Assembly: GCA_965153455.1 (NCBI GenBank)
Contig: OZ234494.1
Span: 19,902,001-19,966,000, forward strand
Direction: 5' to 3'
DNA from: Sphagnum compactum
Taxonomy: Eukaryota > Bryophyta > Sphagnopsida > Sphagnales
Length of the DNA stretch: 64,000 nucleotides
The position numbers were made by a program, and so were the translations under genes. The first letter of the stretch is position 1, and each line of letters starts with the position of its first letter. Below, one piece after another: positions 46,849-58,081 of the stretch. The notes below the pieces were generated by a model, which was not told the origin of the DNA, did no database searches, and worked only from the letters and a program-made list of their open reading frames with translations.

Positions 46849-49193
46849 CACTACTACAAACTTATTGTAAATAATATCTACACATCATACAGGAACCCAC
46901 ATTACCAAAAAATTCAAAACATTAAATTTCTTTCCATCTATTCTCATCACACAATTTCAAGGACCACAATCGTTTGTGGCATAAACATGCAACACTAACT
47001 AGTTGAACTCAAGGATTTTCATGAAGCAATACCTTGGACCACTTTACCTATGTTTGACAACCATACACTCATGATAGTTACAATAGGAGACCAATACATC
47101 TTCATGTAGACTACACTTCAATTACCCCACTTGAACAAGCATCAATTTCATTAAAAACTCTAAAAGAAAAGGTTTGCTAACAACATTTGATTATGAAGCC
47201 TAAGTTCTATTACCCAAAATGATTCAAAGAAAAAAGAATTCACCACACCATAAATCAAATATGATCATATCACCAACAAATGCATTTGATATAAAGAAGT
47301 GAAAAGCAAATAACAAATCTATACAATGAAACCAATAAAAAAAATTCAAAGCAAAGTGTGTATGATGGCACAAGGTCAATGGTCTAAATAGTACCTCATC
47401 TCCAAGGATTCATACCTAGTTGTGGAAAAGTGAGGGAAAATTTGAAAAAGTAAGAAAAAATGGAATATTAATTTAAAAGATTCTACTTTTATCAAAATTA
47501 GAGAAAATAAATCATAATAATTAATAAAATGTACATGCTAATCTTGAATTATTCAAATACCATGATTCAATTCGTATTTGTGATGAATCAATTGAACGCA
47601 CATATATATCCAAATTAAATTTAGCCTCGAATTAAACCATCTATTTAATAAATGACATGAGTAAATTGGAATAATAAAATAAGCTAACTTCTTTTAATTT
47701 AATAAAAAAAGAATAAAACTGATTTGTACATTTCATTTAAATTTGAAATTTTAAAAAAATAATTTAAAAAATAATAGTAAAATCCATTTTCACTAAAAAA
47801 AACATTGTAACATTGAATTCAGTTCTTTTATTTTTATTACAAAAATTGATATAAGATTGAAGGCATACAAATTTTAATACCATAATTTCAAAAGTGAATT
47901 TTTTTATGATATTTAAAAGATATTTTTTTTAATTATTAATTTTTGATAAATATGTGGCATACATCAAAATACGTAAATTAATGGAATGTCTAAAATTTTG
48001 GATTAAAAATATTATTAAATTGAAGTCAATGATGAAAGTAAAGGAAACCAAATGTACCCAAATAGTTATATGCAAAAAAATTAACCTAAGCAAAAAAAAA
48101 CATTACTTGAATTTTTGAAACAAATATTGAAAATGTTTTGAAATTGAAAAGAATCACAAATTTCAATATGATTATGATAATAAATTTTTTTTGCTTAAAT
48201 GATTATAGATTACAACTCAATCAAGATTTAACACATTACATATGATTTTTAAATTAAGTGCTTCAATTAATTGTTTTTTTTTAACTAATTTTTTTTAAAA
48301 ATTCAATGTAATTGTGAAAGTAAATGTTCTATTCAAATACTTATATTTCAGACATTACATATGAATTTTTTAAATAAAATTTAAAACCATCTTAATTGTT
48401 GTACGTTTTGAAATGGAAAAATATCACAAAATTTCATAAAAGTTAGTAAATTAGATGTGTTTAAATAATATTTGAATATATAATTCAATTCAAAGTTTCA
48501 AACGATGCATTCAAATTTTTAATTAATGAATATTTAGAACAATTATGATTTACAAATTTTTTTAATAAAAAAATACAAAGTTCAATGTAATAATAAACCA
48601 ACCAAATCAATTAAATCAAATAGTGATATTAAAAAAAATCACAATGTGTGTTGGTATATTTTGTGATGTCATTTTTTGTCATCACATGAGGTGATGGCTT
48701 AATGGTTAAAGCCTTGGAGTGTGGTTGAAAAGGTTGTGGGTTCAAACCTTACTTGGAGCACATTAAAAAAAAATTCAAATTTCAGGCTTCAAAAGCCTAT
48801 GATCTTGGCTGATGTAATTTGTCAATAATGTCAATCTAAGGTTTTGTTTTTTTTAAAAAGAAAAAAAATAGCGTTGAATCATAGATCAAAGGTGGTAGCA
48901 TTTTGGATTCACCTATAGTTCCAAAATATTAAAGTTTCATAATGTCATTATATACTCATACAAATAATATAACTTTCAATTTAAAATCAAATTAATAATG
49001 CCACATCAACTAGTAGCTTTAGTCATTTTAGTCATTTCGAACAAGCATGTTTAATCATATTTTTAGTCACATTTGTGTCAAAAACAACTGGTTTGTTATG
49101 ACTACAACCAATTTTGTCCATTGTTTGATGTGACCAATATGATTAAATTTAGTAAGAAAAACTAGCATAAAAACACATATCTATAGTAGTGAA
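46849..49193. mobile_element. Candidate non-autonomous CACTA element
   Basis: The left end reads CACTACTACAAACTT (46849 onward) and the right end reads ATATCTATAGTAGTG (to 49193), whose complement is CACTACTATAGATAT. The outer eight bases match. Close to the right end, words such as 'agtcatttt' and 'gtcacatttg' recur in both orientations, as in CACTA subterminal regions. The three bases flanking each end differ (CTC and AAG), so no 3-bp target duplication supports the pairing. The interior is very AT-rich and non-coding and holds a SINE. Either end could belong to another element, including the TNP2 relic that follows. Confidence 0.35.
48680..48780 (+). mobile_element. tRNA-derived SINE
   Basis: An RNA polymerase III A box (TGGCTTAATGG, 48695-48705) and B box (GGGTTCAAACC, 48738-48748) lie 33 bp apart, as in a tRNA gene, and are followed by 'acttggagcaca' and a run of nine A. 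The stem regions do not close into a tRNA cloverleaf, so this is a SINE head and not a tRNA gene. The full 3' extent is uncertain. Confidence 0.75.
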
Positions 49194-49469
49194 GGATGAT
49201 TGTGTTTTGTTTAGGGGTGAAACAGAAAAATTATTATCCCAAGTGTGGGGAACCGCGACATAGGCAAAATCTTCAAGGAGTTAACACACCCCAAAAGGTA
49301 AACATATAAATTATCCAAGCATCAAAGCTTGCAATTTTATTTTAATTTAAGTTAGTTCTATTTCTTTTGTCAAGCCAACTTGTCTGTTACAATTCCTTGA
49401 AGTCTTCTCCATTTTAACAAATTCTAGCTCTAAGCCATTAAACTTTGTGCAAGTTGTGGTGTATGTGTT

Positions 49470-52400
49470 AGATGATGCGCTATATGCCAATTACACCACA
49501 AATCAAATAGCTTTTCCTTACAAAGAACAAAGCCATGTTGATGGACTACCATGTTGCAAGTAGGAGTGAGGATGGAGTGATGATAGTTCCTACTGATTCA
49601 AAAGCTTGACAAATTGTGGAAGATCGATGGCCATAATTTAAAAAGGAGCCTAGGCATTTGAAGCTAGGTTTAGTAGCAGATACAGTCAACCCATACTTTT
49701 TACAACAAGCAAACATTCGGTGTGGCTAGTTGTGGTGTTAAATTACAAATTACCACCTCATTTGACAATGAACAATGTATTTATGTGGCTCAAACTTATC
49801 ATCTTGGGAGACGGCGTGTTGGTAATATGGATATCTATCTACAACTGCTCATGGATGAGTTGTAACTCTTATGGATGTAAAGAATTCCAATGATTGATGT
49901 TTCAAATCCTACAACTAATTAATTGTTGATTATGAATGTTATTTAATTGTGGATGCTATAGGACTACCCTGGGCTTGGGGTCATGTCAGGTATCTCTTCA
50001 CCATGTGTTTTTTGAATTTTTTGTACAAAATGCGTTTGTACCAATTCATTTTTGTAAATTGTATATTGTTTGATACAAAAAGTAGAAACCTATGAGAATG
50101 TTATCGAGATAAATCTTTCAACATAAATTGGTTGCAAATGTGAAGAGTTCAAAATGTCTTGTTTTCTATTAATAGAATGTCATTACCTAGTGCCCTTGCT
50201 TTCACATTGTTGTAAGGACTAGTGACAGCTCAAATAGAAGTCTAAACAATGGTTGGAAATGTTAAAAAGTCATGTTTTGTTTATTATCAATAAAATGTCA
50301 TTACCTAGTTGAATGTTGAATGCAAAGGCAAGGGTAAAGGCAAAGGATTGGATATATGATGCGCCCCCAAATTCCTTAAGAAACCCAAATGTGTGTCCCA
50401 AAGTGAACAACGAAAAAAGAAGAGAGTTAAAGCACACTTCCTAACTCATAGCACTTCGAGGGTAGGAGGGCATGTTGCAACTCTGGGATGGGATTAGGAT
50501 GAATTCACAAACAAGAGTTCAAGATGAGATCAACCTACACAACCAAGAACAGAAGGCGATTATTGCAAGTTGAATGAAAGTGGTGCGACGAACTTAGTAG
50601 GGGCAATTTCAAACACAAGCTATACATGGCCCACAACCTTTGGGAGGAGGCATCACTTCCCTCCCTATATTGTACGATGTGTTTCTCCGTAGGTTGTACA
50701 TCCAAATGTCACTTTTCCCTAAGACTCCCAAGTGGAAGTCCCAAAACTGGGATTCTTATTGTCTCAAGATTTGGGACACTCATATCTTTCTCAAATCAAA
50801 TATGTTTTTGGATGCAAGGGCAATTTTTTATAGCCCTCAAAAAAATCTTTCCAATGATGTATAGCACGCCTCAATCATAGCTCATTTTGACCCCTACTTT
50901 CAAGGGGTTTGTGGTTGGGAGTCAAATTTTCAATTTGACTTTTGCCCCTTCTTTTGATGATAACTCATGCAAATAAAGTCTAAATGAACAGTGCGAAGGC
51001 ACTTTAAGAATATATTCTTCAAGACCTTTGTAATGGTGTCCTCAGGGCCCAATTTGGTGTTTGTTTACCTTTTCAACCAAGGTTCTAACATTCGCATCTC
51101 CCACATGAGTGTAATTCCCAAAGTGGGAGTGCACTTGGGAATCATTGGGCTCCATCCCTTACACTCTCCCCCATTGTGAAAGCGTGTTTCACACCTAAAC
51201 ACATTTTTTTGGCCTTATGGGCCTTTACATTCCACACTTGCTTGCGAACCCAATGTTAGGGTTATGACAATATAGTTCAATGTTATTGTTGCTACTGGTC
51301 AAAAAAGTAGAATAAGAAGATAACTAGTACTTTGAGAAACTGAATGTTATTACCCTTTACTAATATTAAATAGTGGTTTGAAGGACTATTAACCTTTTTT
51401 TTCAGGAAATATTGGGTCTGTGAACACTATTAAGTCTATGAAGACTAGTTACTATTAATGTTGGTGTTTTAGTTTGAATTACTTGCAGTGGTCCTAGGGT
51501 TGAATTTTTCAGAAAAAAAATTATTCGCATTAATGCCCTTGTCTTTTCATTGTTGCAAAGATAATTTAGCTGTTATTATTGGTCAAGAAACTAAAATAAT
51601 AATATGTTATATCTTGTTAATGATACATTATACCAACCCATTATTGTAAACTATAAGCAAAAATCTATTATAGTATATTGTTATAAGGTTTGAATACTTT
51701 AAATTAGTTTGGGTTGATGGTTTCTTCATGTTTGAAAACCAAAGGGCATCATGCTTGCCCATGGTGCATGGAGCAATTTGATGCTCGATGGTCAACAACA
51801 TTGGGAAAGATTATTTATGGTCATTATAGGTGAGAGTTGCCATTTTATCATCCATTCCAAACCTCCTTGAAGATGTACTTTGATAACACGATGGAAGGAA
51901 GGCCACCTTGTTAGAAATGCACAACATACGATTGGATGAATTTATGGGTCATGTTGTTGATAGTTTAAACACAAGTTCCAAGAATGAATATGTTGTCAGC
52001 CTTGAACTCACAATTCCAATATTGGAAAGAGTTACCCATCCAACATTTGCTTGATGAAATGCACATCATGAAGAATGTGTGTCATTCTCCATCTACAAGG
52101 AACCAAAGATACAAATTTTGGAAAGGACGACTTGGAAGTATCCAACACTAAACATATGTTGTCATGATCAATAGAACATGGAGTTACTCCCTATGTCATG
52201 CCTAGGGTATATTTTTAATGTATTTTTCCATACAATGCAATCCCTAATAACACCTATTGGGTTTGGGGCAACCCTAAAGATTAGCTTGAGTCAAAAGGAA
52301 AAGTTCTGGAGCTTCAAATCACATGATTATAGTAATCTAATCCGTTTTATGCTTCCAATTGCCATATGTGGATTTGTAACAAAAATGGTCCATCAAACTA

Positions 52401-52770
52401 TGTTTAGATTGGCTAAACTTTTTCATTGGGTTTGCTCCAAAAATGTGGATGTTAGGGGTTTGGATCTCATGAAGATAGAGTTTACCATAGTGATGAATCT
52501 TTTGGTAATGCAATTTCCAACATCTTTTTTGATAGCCAAATCCATCTCATCTCTCATTTAGTTGAAAAGGTGATCGTAGGAAACCCTGTCTCATATCATT
52601 GGATGTTCCCCATAAAACGATTTCTTAAGACCTTGAAGGAGTTTGTGGAACAAAACTCTTGACTAGAGGGGAATGTGGGTGAAGGTTATCTTGTGCAAGA
52701 GGTAATGGGAGTTTGCCACAATATTATTGGCAACATGGACAAGCATGCACCTTAGGTGTGGAAAAAGGAA
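49470..52770 (+). pseudogene. CACTA transposase relic (TNP2 and DUF4218 domains)
   Basis: TNP2 transposase moves CACTA elements. Exon block 1 (about 49482-49989) reads YMPITPQIK, SEDGVMIVPTDSKA, HLKLGLVADTVNPY, YKLPPHLTM and DYPGLGVMS, ending at a CAG/GTATCT donor. Block 2 (from about 51741) reads KGHHACPWCMEQFDARWST and LPFYHPF, with the CPWC of the TNP2 zinc site. The frame at 52178-52561 carries the DUF4218 start: FKSHDYSNLIRFMLPIAICG, FRLAKLFHWVCSKN, and MQFPTSF. Block 4 (52.57-52.75 kb) continues NPVSYHWMFPIKRFLKTLKE in broken frames. Stops (for example TGA at 49607-49609) and frameshifts show that it is dead. The large gap between blocks 1 and 2 is an intron that took up a solo LTR. Confidence 0.88.
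50357..51269. mobile_element. Probable solo LTR (913 bp)
   Basis: The block starts TGATGCGCCCCC and ends GGGTTATGACA, and it is flanked on both sides by ATATA (50352-50356 and 51270-51274), a 5-bp target duplication. TG...CA ends with a 5-bp duplication are the mark of an LTR retrotransposon. No gag or pol lies beside it, so recombination between two LTRs probably removed the interior. It sits inside the TNP2 intron and therefore came later than the CACTA element. Because the flank is AT-rich, the duplication alone could be chance. Confidence 0.6.
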
Positions 52771-52779
52771 GAAAACAAA

Positions 52780-54650
52780 TGGAAAATAGGTTTGAACTAT
52801 GTTTTTGACATTGCATTTTTTATGTCTTCTTCCTCTTTTTACCTATATATGTCGCATCATTCTTGATGTTCCGAATGATTTTAAAATGTTGTGTTTTGTA
52901 TCTTGGGTCCTTCCTTTCACTGTATTAGGGCCATTGTTTGGACTATGTATAAACTTTTGTTTGAGCACTAAGTACAACAGTTTTCAAATTTCATAAACTA
53001 TAAAAAGGACTTCTTACCATATATGGATGTTGAATTTCATCTAAGGAAGCTTATGTATTAGCCCATTAGTATACATTGTACCTCGTTAAATAAAAAAAGC
53101 AGACACCTATGGGTTATTGAGACAAACCCTTCAATACAAAGTCCAAACAATGGCCTAAAATGTTGAAATGTTCAAAATGTCTTACTTGTTGTTACTAGAA
53201 TGTCTTGATCTACCCCTTAGCGAGAATCATATTATAGCATTTAGGGCAGGTTGCCAATTAACTAACTAGAATCAAATTTAAGGTTTAGATCACACATGCA
53301 AACTATGCAGCAACTGCTACCTAAAATTCACTTTCAAGAATTAGAAGTGTATAAACCTAGCCAAAAGCTAAAGGCTAGAATCAAATTCAAGAATACTATG
53401 AAGGTCATACATGAGTCAATATGAATTATAACTAGCTAAAATTCACATTAAGAATCATTAGAGCTATTTTGAATGATTTATGTATGAATGACTATCATAG
53501 AACTTTCATTCTAGTTTTGAAACACCTTATTGAATCTATTGTTGATGTGTATGTTTAGTCTTAACCAGTGGAGGTAGTTGTTGGGAAGGGGAGAAGGTGA
53601 CTATTCCAAGATGGTTATGAAGACATAACCTACAAACAAGTCAACAACTATGTTATCCAATAATATGTGTTGATGACAAAATGGATAGAAAAGTATGAAA
53701 GGCAAAATCAACTATACTTGTGTGTTGTTGAATTGTGGAACATGGTTAGGAAATCATCTCGGGGACAACATCCCAAAAAGCTAAAAAATTGTGTTGCATG
53801 GATTCATCCAAAAGTTGTTGCAAGAAAAGAAAGTGGGGGATTTGTGTTTGAAAAGATTATGACATTACTAGTATTACGCTAACATAATTATTGATATGCA
53901 AAACATGCTAGACCAAAAAAAAAGTCAAGGATATAACCTAGTGGTCCTATTTCACTTCATTTACTTGTAAGACAGGGGCGGTGGTAGGGGTAGCAACAAT
54001 GGTAGGGTAAACAATTCTAGTAATAATAATGTTACTAAGGGTAGAAGTAACAGGGCCAGCACTAAGGCAATGAAAATGGAACAACTATTGTTGAATTCTT
54101 GCCAGAGAAAGCTATGGGTTGTTTTAATTTTAACTCAAAGTATGAGGTTTTCATTAGATTAATATCTAAGTTCTATAATTTCTTACACTTTTATATGGAT
54201 ATTGTGACATTGTGATGTAGCATTGTTGCATAAAACTACATTGCAATGTGGTCATATGGGTAGCACTTTCGAGTGTGTCATGTTGATGAACGATGAACTA
54301 CATGTGATTTTTACATTGTTTATTGGTTAAAAAAAAAGTCTGATGACTTAGAGGCCCGGAGGGGAGGGGACACTTAGTGCAAGTTTGAAATTTACATGCA
54401 TCAAACGATCATTTTTAAAAGGTATTAGATAATTGTCCAACCCATTTTTTATCACCCTATTATTATCTATTTTTAATATATACATATTAAAATCACCTTA
54501 TATTAATTATAATCTATTGTTTCAGATTATTACATATCTTATATTATAATTAAATTGATTATTTAAACAAAATGTACCCTATTTTTTAACTAATTAATTT
54601 ATAATTTTTACTCAACAACAAATATATATTTTTACTCAGGTATTTTTATT
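52780..54650. other. Interior of the CACTA relic between DUF4218 and DUF4216
   Basis: A plus-strand frame at 53667-53882 (MTKWIEKYERQNQLYLCVVE, then HPKKLKNCVAWIHPKV) may be transposase-related but I cannot assign it. Segments at 53.09-53.21 kb ('gggttattgagacaaacc', 'ttcaaaatgtctta') repeat sequence found at 50.10-50.18 kb, so the element has internal repeats. At 53.98-54.06 kb a short 'ggtagggg' and 'aataataatg' simple sequence occurs. The remainder is AT-rich. Confidence 0.45.
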
Positions 54651-54661
54651 TATTTTTATTA

Positions 54662-55039
54662 GTGTCCCCCTTGGGCTTGCGCTCAAAAGTTGATTATGTT
54701 GGAATAGTTGAGGAGATTTTGGAGGTGAATTTTAGAAGCTTCAAGACCTTGGTATTACAGGTGCAATGGTTACACAGCAACACGGCTCGATTGGAAGATT
54801 GTTTGTTCTACTCAATCGACACCTCCAAAAATTTTGGGGAAGGCCGCACTAGTGACCAGCCCTTCGTATTTTCGAATGAGGTTGAGCAAGTCTTTCTTGC
54901 AAACGATAGACTTAACCCCAAAAGAAGTTTTGTTTTGGAAGACAATCCAAAATGCAGTACAATCTTCGAGAAGCTTCTGAAAGTTCCTTGGGCATGGACT
55001 GATGGCAGTGAGGTAGTCGGCCTTCTTACCGGTGACTGA
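54662..55039 (+). pseudogene. CACTA-associated DUF4216 domain
   Basis: The frame of 125 codons reads VDYVGIVEEILEVNFRSFKT, VLQVQWL, then QPFVFSNEVEQVFLANDRLN. The pattern YYG..ILEV.Y..FK...F.C.W and PF..A.QA.QVF...D is that of DUF4216, found at the C-terminal side of plant TNP2-type transposases. The frame begins at an ATG just after AT-rich DNA and ends in a TGA at 55037-55039. It lies downstream of the TNP2 and DUF4218 blocks and on the same strand, as expected for one element. The usual N-terminal lead is missing, so it is a fragment. Confidence 0.8.
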
Positions 55040-55045
55040 GCTCCC

Positions 55046-55155
55046 AAGTCCCCACCAACCAATGAAGGGCTTGAACGCGCAGAAGAAGAAGATGTCACCG
55101 AAGTCCCCACTAACAAATGAAGGGCTTGAACACGCAGAAAAAGAAGATGTCAGTG
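55046..55155 (+). repeat. 55-bp tandem duplication
   Basis: Two copies (55046-55100 and 55101-55155) start AAGTCCCCAC and contain GAAGGGCTTGAACxCGCAGA followed by an AAGAAGATGTCA word. They lie in the acidic tail that follows DUF4216 (NEGLEHAEKEDVSDDTLEDE). Because 55 is not a multiple of three, the duplication shifts the frame. Confidence 0.9.
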
Positions 55156-55441
55156 ATGACACCCTAGAGGATGAGGATGAAAGGGAAACAGGAGGGCCAT
55201 TGACATTGAGGCGAAATGAAATTCAGGATCTAATGCGGGATGAGCGTGATTCTCTGATGATGAATGAGTCCAAAGAACAAGGTATGTGCCTAATGTGCAT
55301 TGTGGTTTAATGGTGTCTAGAAATCAATTGTCCATTCCTTTCGTTAGTCTGAACTGTTTGTTGGTTGCTCTGCCACAGGCTTTGGATACATTTTCTTGAG
55401 CAGCAAGATGGTGGGGTGCAAGATGTAACTCTACACCTTGT

Positions 55442-56530
55442 GTGTGTTTGATACCGATAAAGGAGCATGTACTGGGTTACAACCAAGCCCAGCTGAACCT
55501 TCTGGGATTGGCCAAGGATTTGGTAGCTTATTTTGGCACTGTGGCAGGACTTGCAATCAACATAATAGTCATCTGGGGATTCTTGAGCTTGGGTTCCATC
55601 CAAAGTCTTGTGGGCTATCGTGTGTTATGGCTGGCTTTCAGTGGCAGAATTGCACCACCACCATATTGGCTAGTGAGAAAGAAAGAAAGAAAGAAACTTG
55701 AAAGAAATTGCTCAGATATATGTTGTGCAGCAGCAGCAGCAGCTTCTCTTCTTGTTTTTTGTATTAGACCTCAGCCTGCAGGCTGATCCACCAACTCTGA
55801 AGTTCACATTCATCATGTCTTTGATTCTATTGTGCCTGCAGTGATCAATTGCAATTAGGCACTTGCAGCTTTCTAGGCTGATTTCCAGTAATGGGTTGTT
55901 GGTTTTTTTTGTTTTTTGCAGCTTTCTTTCTAGGCTGATTTGCAGTGACGGGTTGTTGTTGTTTCAATTTCTTGCAGCTTTCTTTCCAGCTGATTCGCAG
56001 TGATGGGTTGTGGTGTTTTTTGGTCTGCCAATTTCAGGTCTACATGTTGCTTGCAGTTGGGTCCAACAGCATCACATGGTTGGACACAGGAAACGTAGTC
56101 ACAAACGTGAATAATTTCCCACACAGAAGAGGGGCAGTGACAGGGATTCTCAAGTGTCGCTTCGGTTTCAGTACTGCCATTTTGAATCTTGTCTATGCCG
56201 TAATCTTCCACAACCAGAGCCCGGAATCAGTCCTCCTACTGGCTGCAGTCGGAACCACTGCTCTGGCCCTACTGGCTGAAGTCGAAACCACTGCTCTGTG
56301 TTCTACTGGCTGCAGGCGGAACCAGTTGTGTGTTTTCTTGCTCTCCCCTTCATTCAGCTCATCACCCCGGCCAAACTCTATGACAACTTGCAAACAAACA
56401 AATCCAACTTTCTCTGCTTCTATGTCATACTCGTTGCCTTCATTCTCTACTTGCTTGCTGTTGCTCTCCTCATGACTTCCACTGCCTTCAGAACAAACCC
56501 TTTTGGCCATCAAATACAACACACATCAAG
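55442..56530 (+). pseudogene. Nodulin-like MFS transporter fragment
   Basis: Nodulin-like proteins are plant membrane transporters of the major facilitator type. The first block (from about 55450) reads IKEHVLGYNQAQLNLLGLAK followed by a membrane segment (GTVAGLAINIIVIWGFLSLG) and GYRVLWLAFSGRIAPPPYW. After a probable intron, whose acceptor is TTTCAG at 56033-56038, the second block reads VYMLLAVGSNSITWLDTGNV, VTNVNNFPHRRGAVTGILK and NLVYAVIFHNQSPESVLLLA. The phrases KEH..YNQ.QLN.LG.AKDL and NFP..RG.V.GILKG are family signatures. A 33-bp repeat then shifts the frame before LCFYVILVAFILYLLAVALL. The N-terminal first helix and the whole C-terminal half of the transporter are missing. It lies directly after the CACTA relic, so transposon capture is possible. 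Confidence 0.78.
56238..56340 (+). repeat. 33-34-bp tandem repeat, three copies
   Basis: Units start with ACTGGCTG at 56238, 56271 and 56305 and contain GCAGTCGGAACCACTGCTCT. The second period is 34 bp, which shifts the reading frame of the nodulin-like fragment by one base. Confidence 0.88.
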
Positions 56531-56539
56531 TTAGAAGAA

Positions 56540-56755
56540 GAAAAGAAATACACATAAAATTGAAAAAACAAAGAAGAAAGCCATAATATAAACCACGTCA
56601 AATTTTGAAAAACCCTGAATCTTACTTAAACAGACTAATTAAACAACTTTATATTATTCTTGAATTTTTTTGGTGAAATGCCATATACTTTTTCTTAAAT
56701 GTATGGATTTTTTGGGTTGGTTTCAATTTTATTTTATTTTCAAGGCATAATCTTT
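56540..56755. other. Spacer before the GC-rich start of the next locus
   Basis: This AT-rich spacer separates the nodulin-like relic from the GC-rich region. No gene or defined promoter element is recognised. Confidence 0.4.
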
Positions 56756-56759
56756 TGTT

Positions 56760-57176
56760 ACCTATCCGGCCCGGCAGAAACCGGGTGAGAAATGGTGTCG
56801 AGGGCCCGGCGGGAGAGCCGCAGTTTCAGGGCGCAGTTTCAGGGCTCCGTCGGTGCAAAGCTCCGCCGATTGTTGAGGGCTCCGTCGCTGGTCGAGGGCT
56901 TCGCTGGTCCAGTGCTCCGCGGGCCTGGACAACACAGAAGAAGAAGAAGCGGGAGGAGAAGGAGGAGAAGAAGAAGAAGGGAAAAGGAGCGGCGGTATGC
57001 AGGGGGCTTCATCGACGCTGCCGTCGCCTGCGCGCGCGGGGACATCCTCCTCATCTGCCTCAACGGCTTTTGCTGCTACAGCTATCATGGCACCTCATCA
57101 GGACGACAGCGCGCTGTTGGATCGCTTGGCCGAGGATCTGACCTTCACTCTGGACCGCAAGGCCGGACTGAGCAAG
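56760..57176 (+). promoter_or_regulatory. GC- and CpG-rich 5' region of a plus-strand gene
   Basis: The composition changes sharply at 56760 from AT-rich to GC-rich with many CG pairs (ccggcccgg, ccgcgggcc, gcgcgcgggg). It contains 'gggctccgtcg' twice and a purine run of AAG and GAG triplets just before the candidate start codon at 56997. In a plant genome such a region usually marks a gene start. No TATA box is evident. Confidence 0.5.
56997..57176 (+). CDS. Candidate first exon of the MBD-like locus
   Basis: From the ATG at 56997 a frame of exactly 60 codons leads to an AAG/GTGCGT donor at 57177. It encodes an alanine, serine and threonine-rich start (MQGASSTLPSPARAGTSSSS) and then MAPHQDDSALLDRLAEDLTF followed by TLDRKAGLSK. 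The second ATG (MAPHQDD) could also be the start. I do not recognise the domain. GC content, codon structure and the consensus donor support a real exon. It stands about 0.9 kb upstream of the exon with the MBD-like domain and in the same orientation; that both belong to one gene is an inference. Confidence 0.5.
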
Positions 57177-57204
57177 GTGCGTGCCGTGAGCATTCCTTCC
57201 TTCT

Positions 57205-57405
57205 TGAGCAGCGTCCAAGACCTTGGTTGCTTCTTTGTGTTTTCTTCTCGAGCAGCATCCAAGACATTGTGTTTCTTGTGTGTTCATCTCGAGCAGCATC
57301 CAAGACCTTGCGTGTTCTTCTCGAGGATCCAAGACGTTGCCTTTCTTGCGTGTTCTTTTCGAGATCTCGAGCATCCAAGACGTTGCGTTTCTTGTGTGTT
57401 CAAGA
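57205..57405 (+). repeat. Minisatellite of about 45-50 bp in the first intron
   Basis: Four to five units contain GAGCAGCATCCAAGACxTTG followed by 'cgtttcttgtgtgttc'. Unit length varies between about 35 and 55 bp. It lies just after the donor of the candidate first exon. Open frames here are produced by the repeat. Confidence 0.8.
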
Positions 57406-58081
57406 TGGAGCCAGGAGCTGCTGACATAATGAGGATGTTAAAATAGCTTGTCACTGATATTGATGATGAAGGTTATGGTCTGACACTTTTTGAGGGGCAC
57501 TTCTAAGGTTATGACCACACTCATTTCTTGTTTTGTTAGTTTTGGTTTTGCTGGGATTGCCGAATGGTTACCTTCAAAGTGTTGTTGCAGAGTATCCTCT
57601 GCAATGTGATAGACATATGGCCTGTTGCTCCTTGTATCTGTTGAGGGAGTAGAGCCTGAGACAGTTCTGTTTCTTGGGTAAATGTCTGCTTGTTAGCATG
57701 GGATTTTCTGAGTTAGCTATTGTGGCATTTCTTTGAGTTCTATTTGTGCAGGAATTTAACAGTTCTTTCTGCCCCATTCAGAGAACTGTTTACTGTTGCT
57801 GACATGAGACATTGCTATTTAATCCTTTTCTATAGTATCCAGAGTTGGTTGTATTGTTGTCATTCGCTATCTTCAAAGCAGTAAGTGTATCTCATAAAGA
57901 AAGTCAGCTTCAGCTAACAGCAGCTGAGCTAGTAAGAACACCAGCAGGTGTCAATTTTCTCAATGCAGTTGTTAAGCAATGCAGAACCATGTCTGTGCAG
58001 GTGGTTATTATTTAGCATGTACTGGCCAAAAATACGATGTCTTGAGTGTAATAACCTAGCTTTGTTGCTTGTGGTTTTCAG

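Noticed and set aside
48680-48780. Functional tRNA gene
   Set aside because: A and B boxes are good, but the acceptor and anticodon stems do not pair and an A-run follows, so a SINE is the better call.
56762-57088. Minus-strand frames opposite the CpG-rich region
   Set aside because: They are shadows of a GC-rich sequence and consist of P, S and A runs. The plus strand has the better donor and exon structure.
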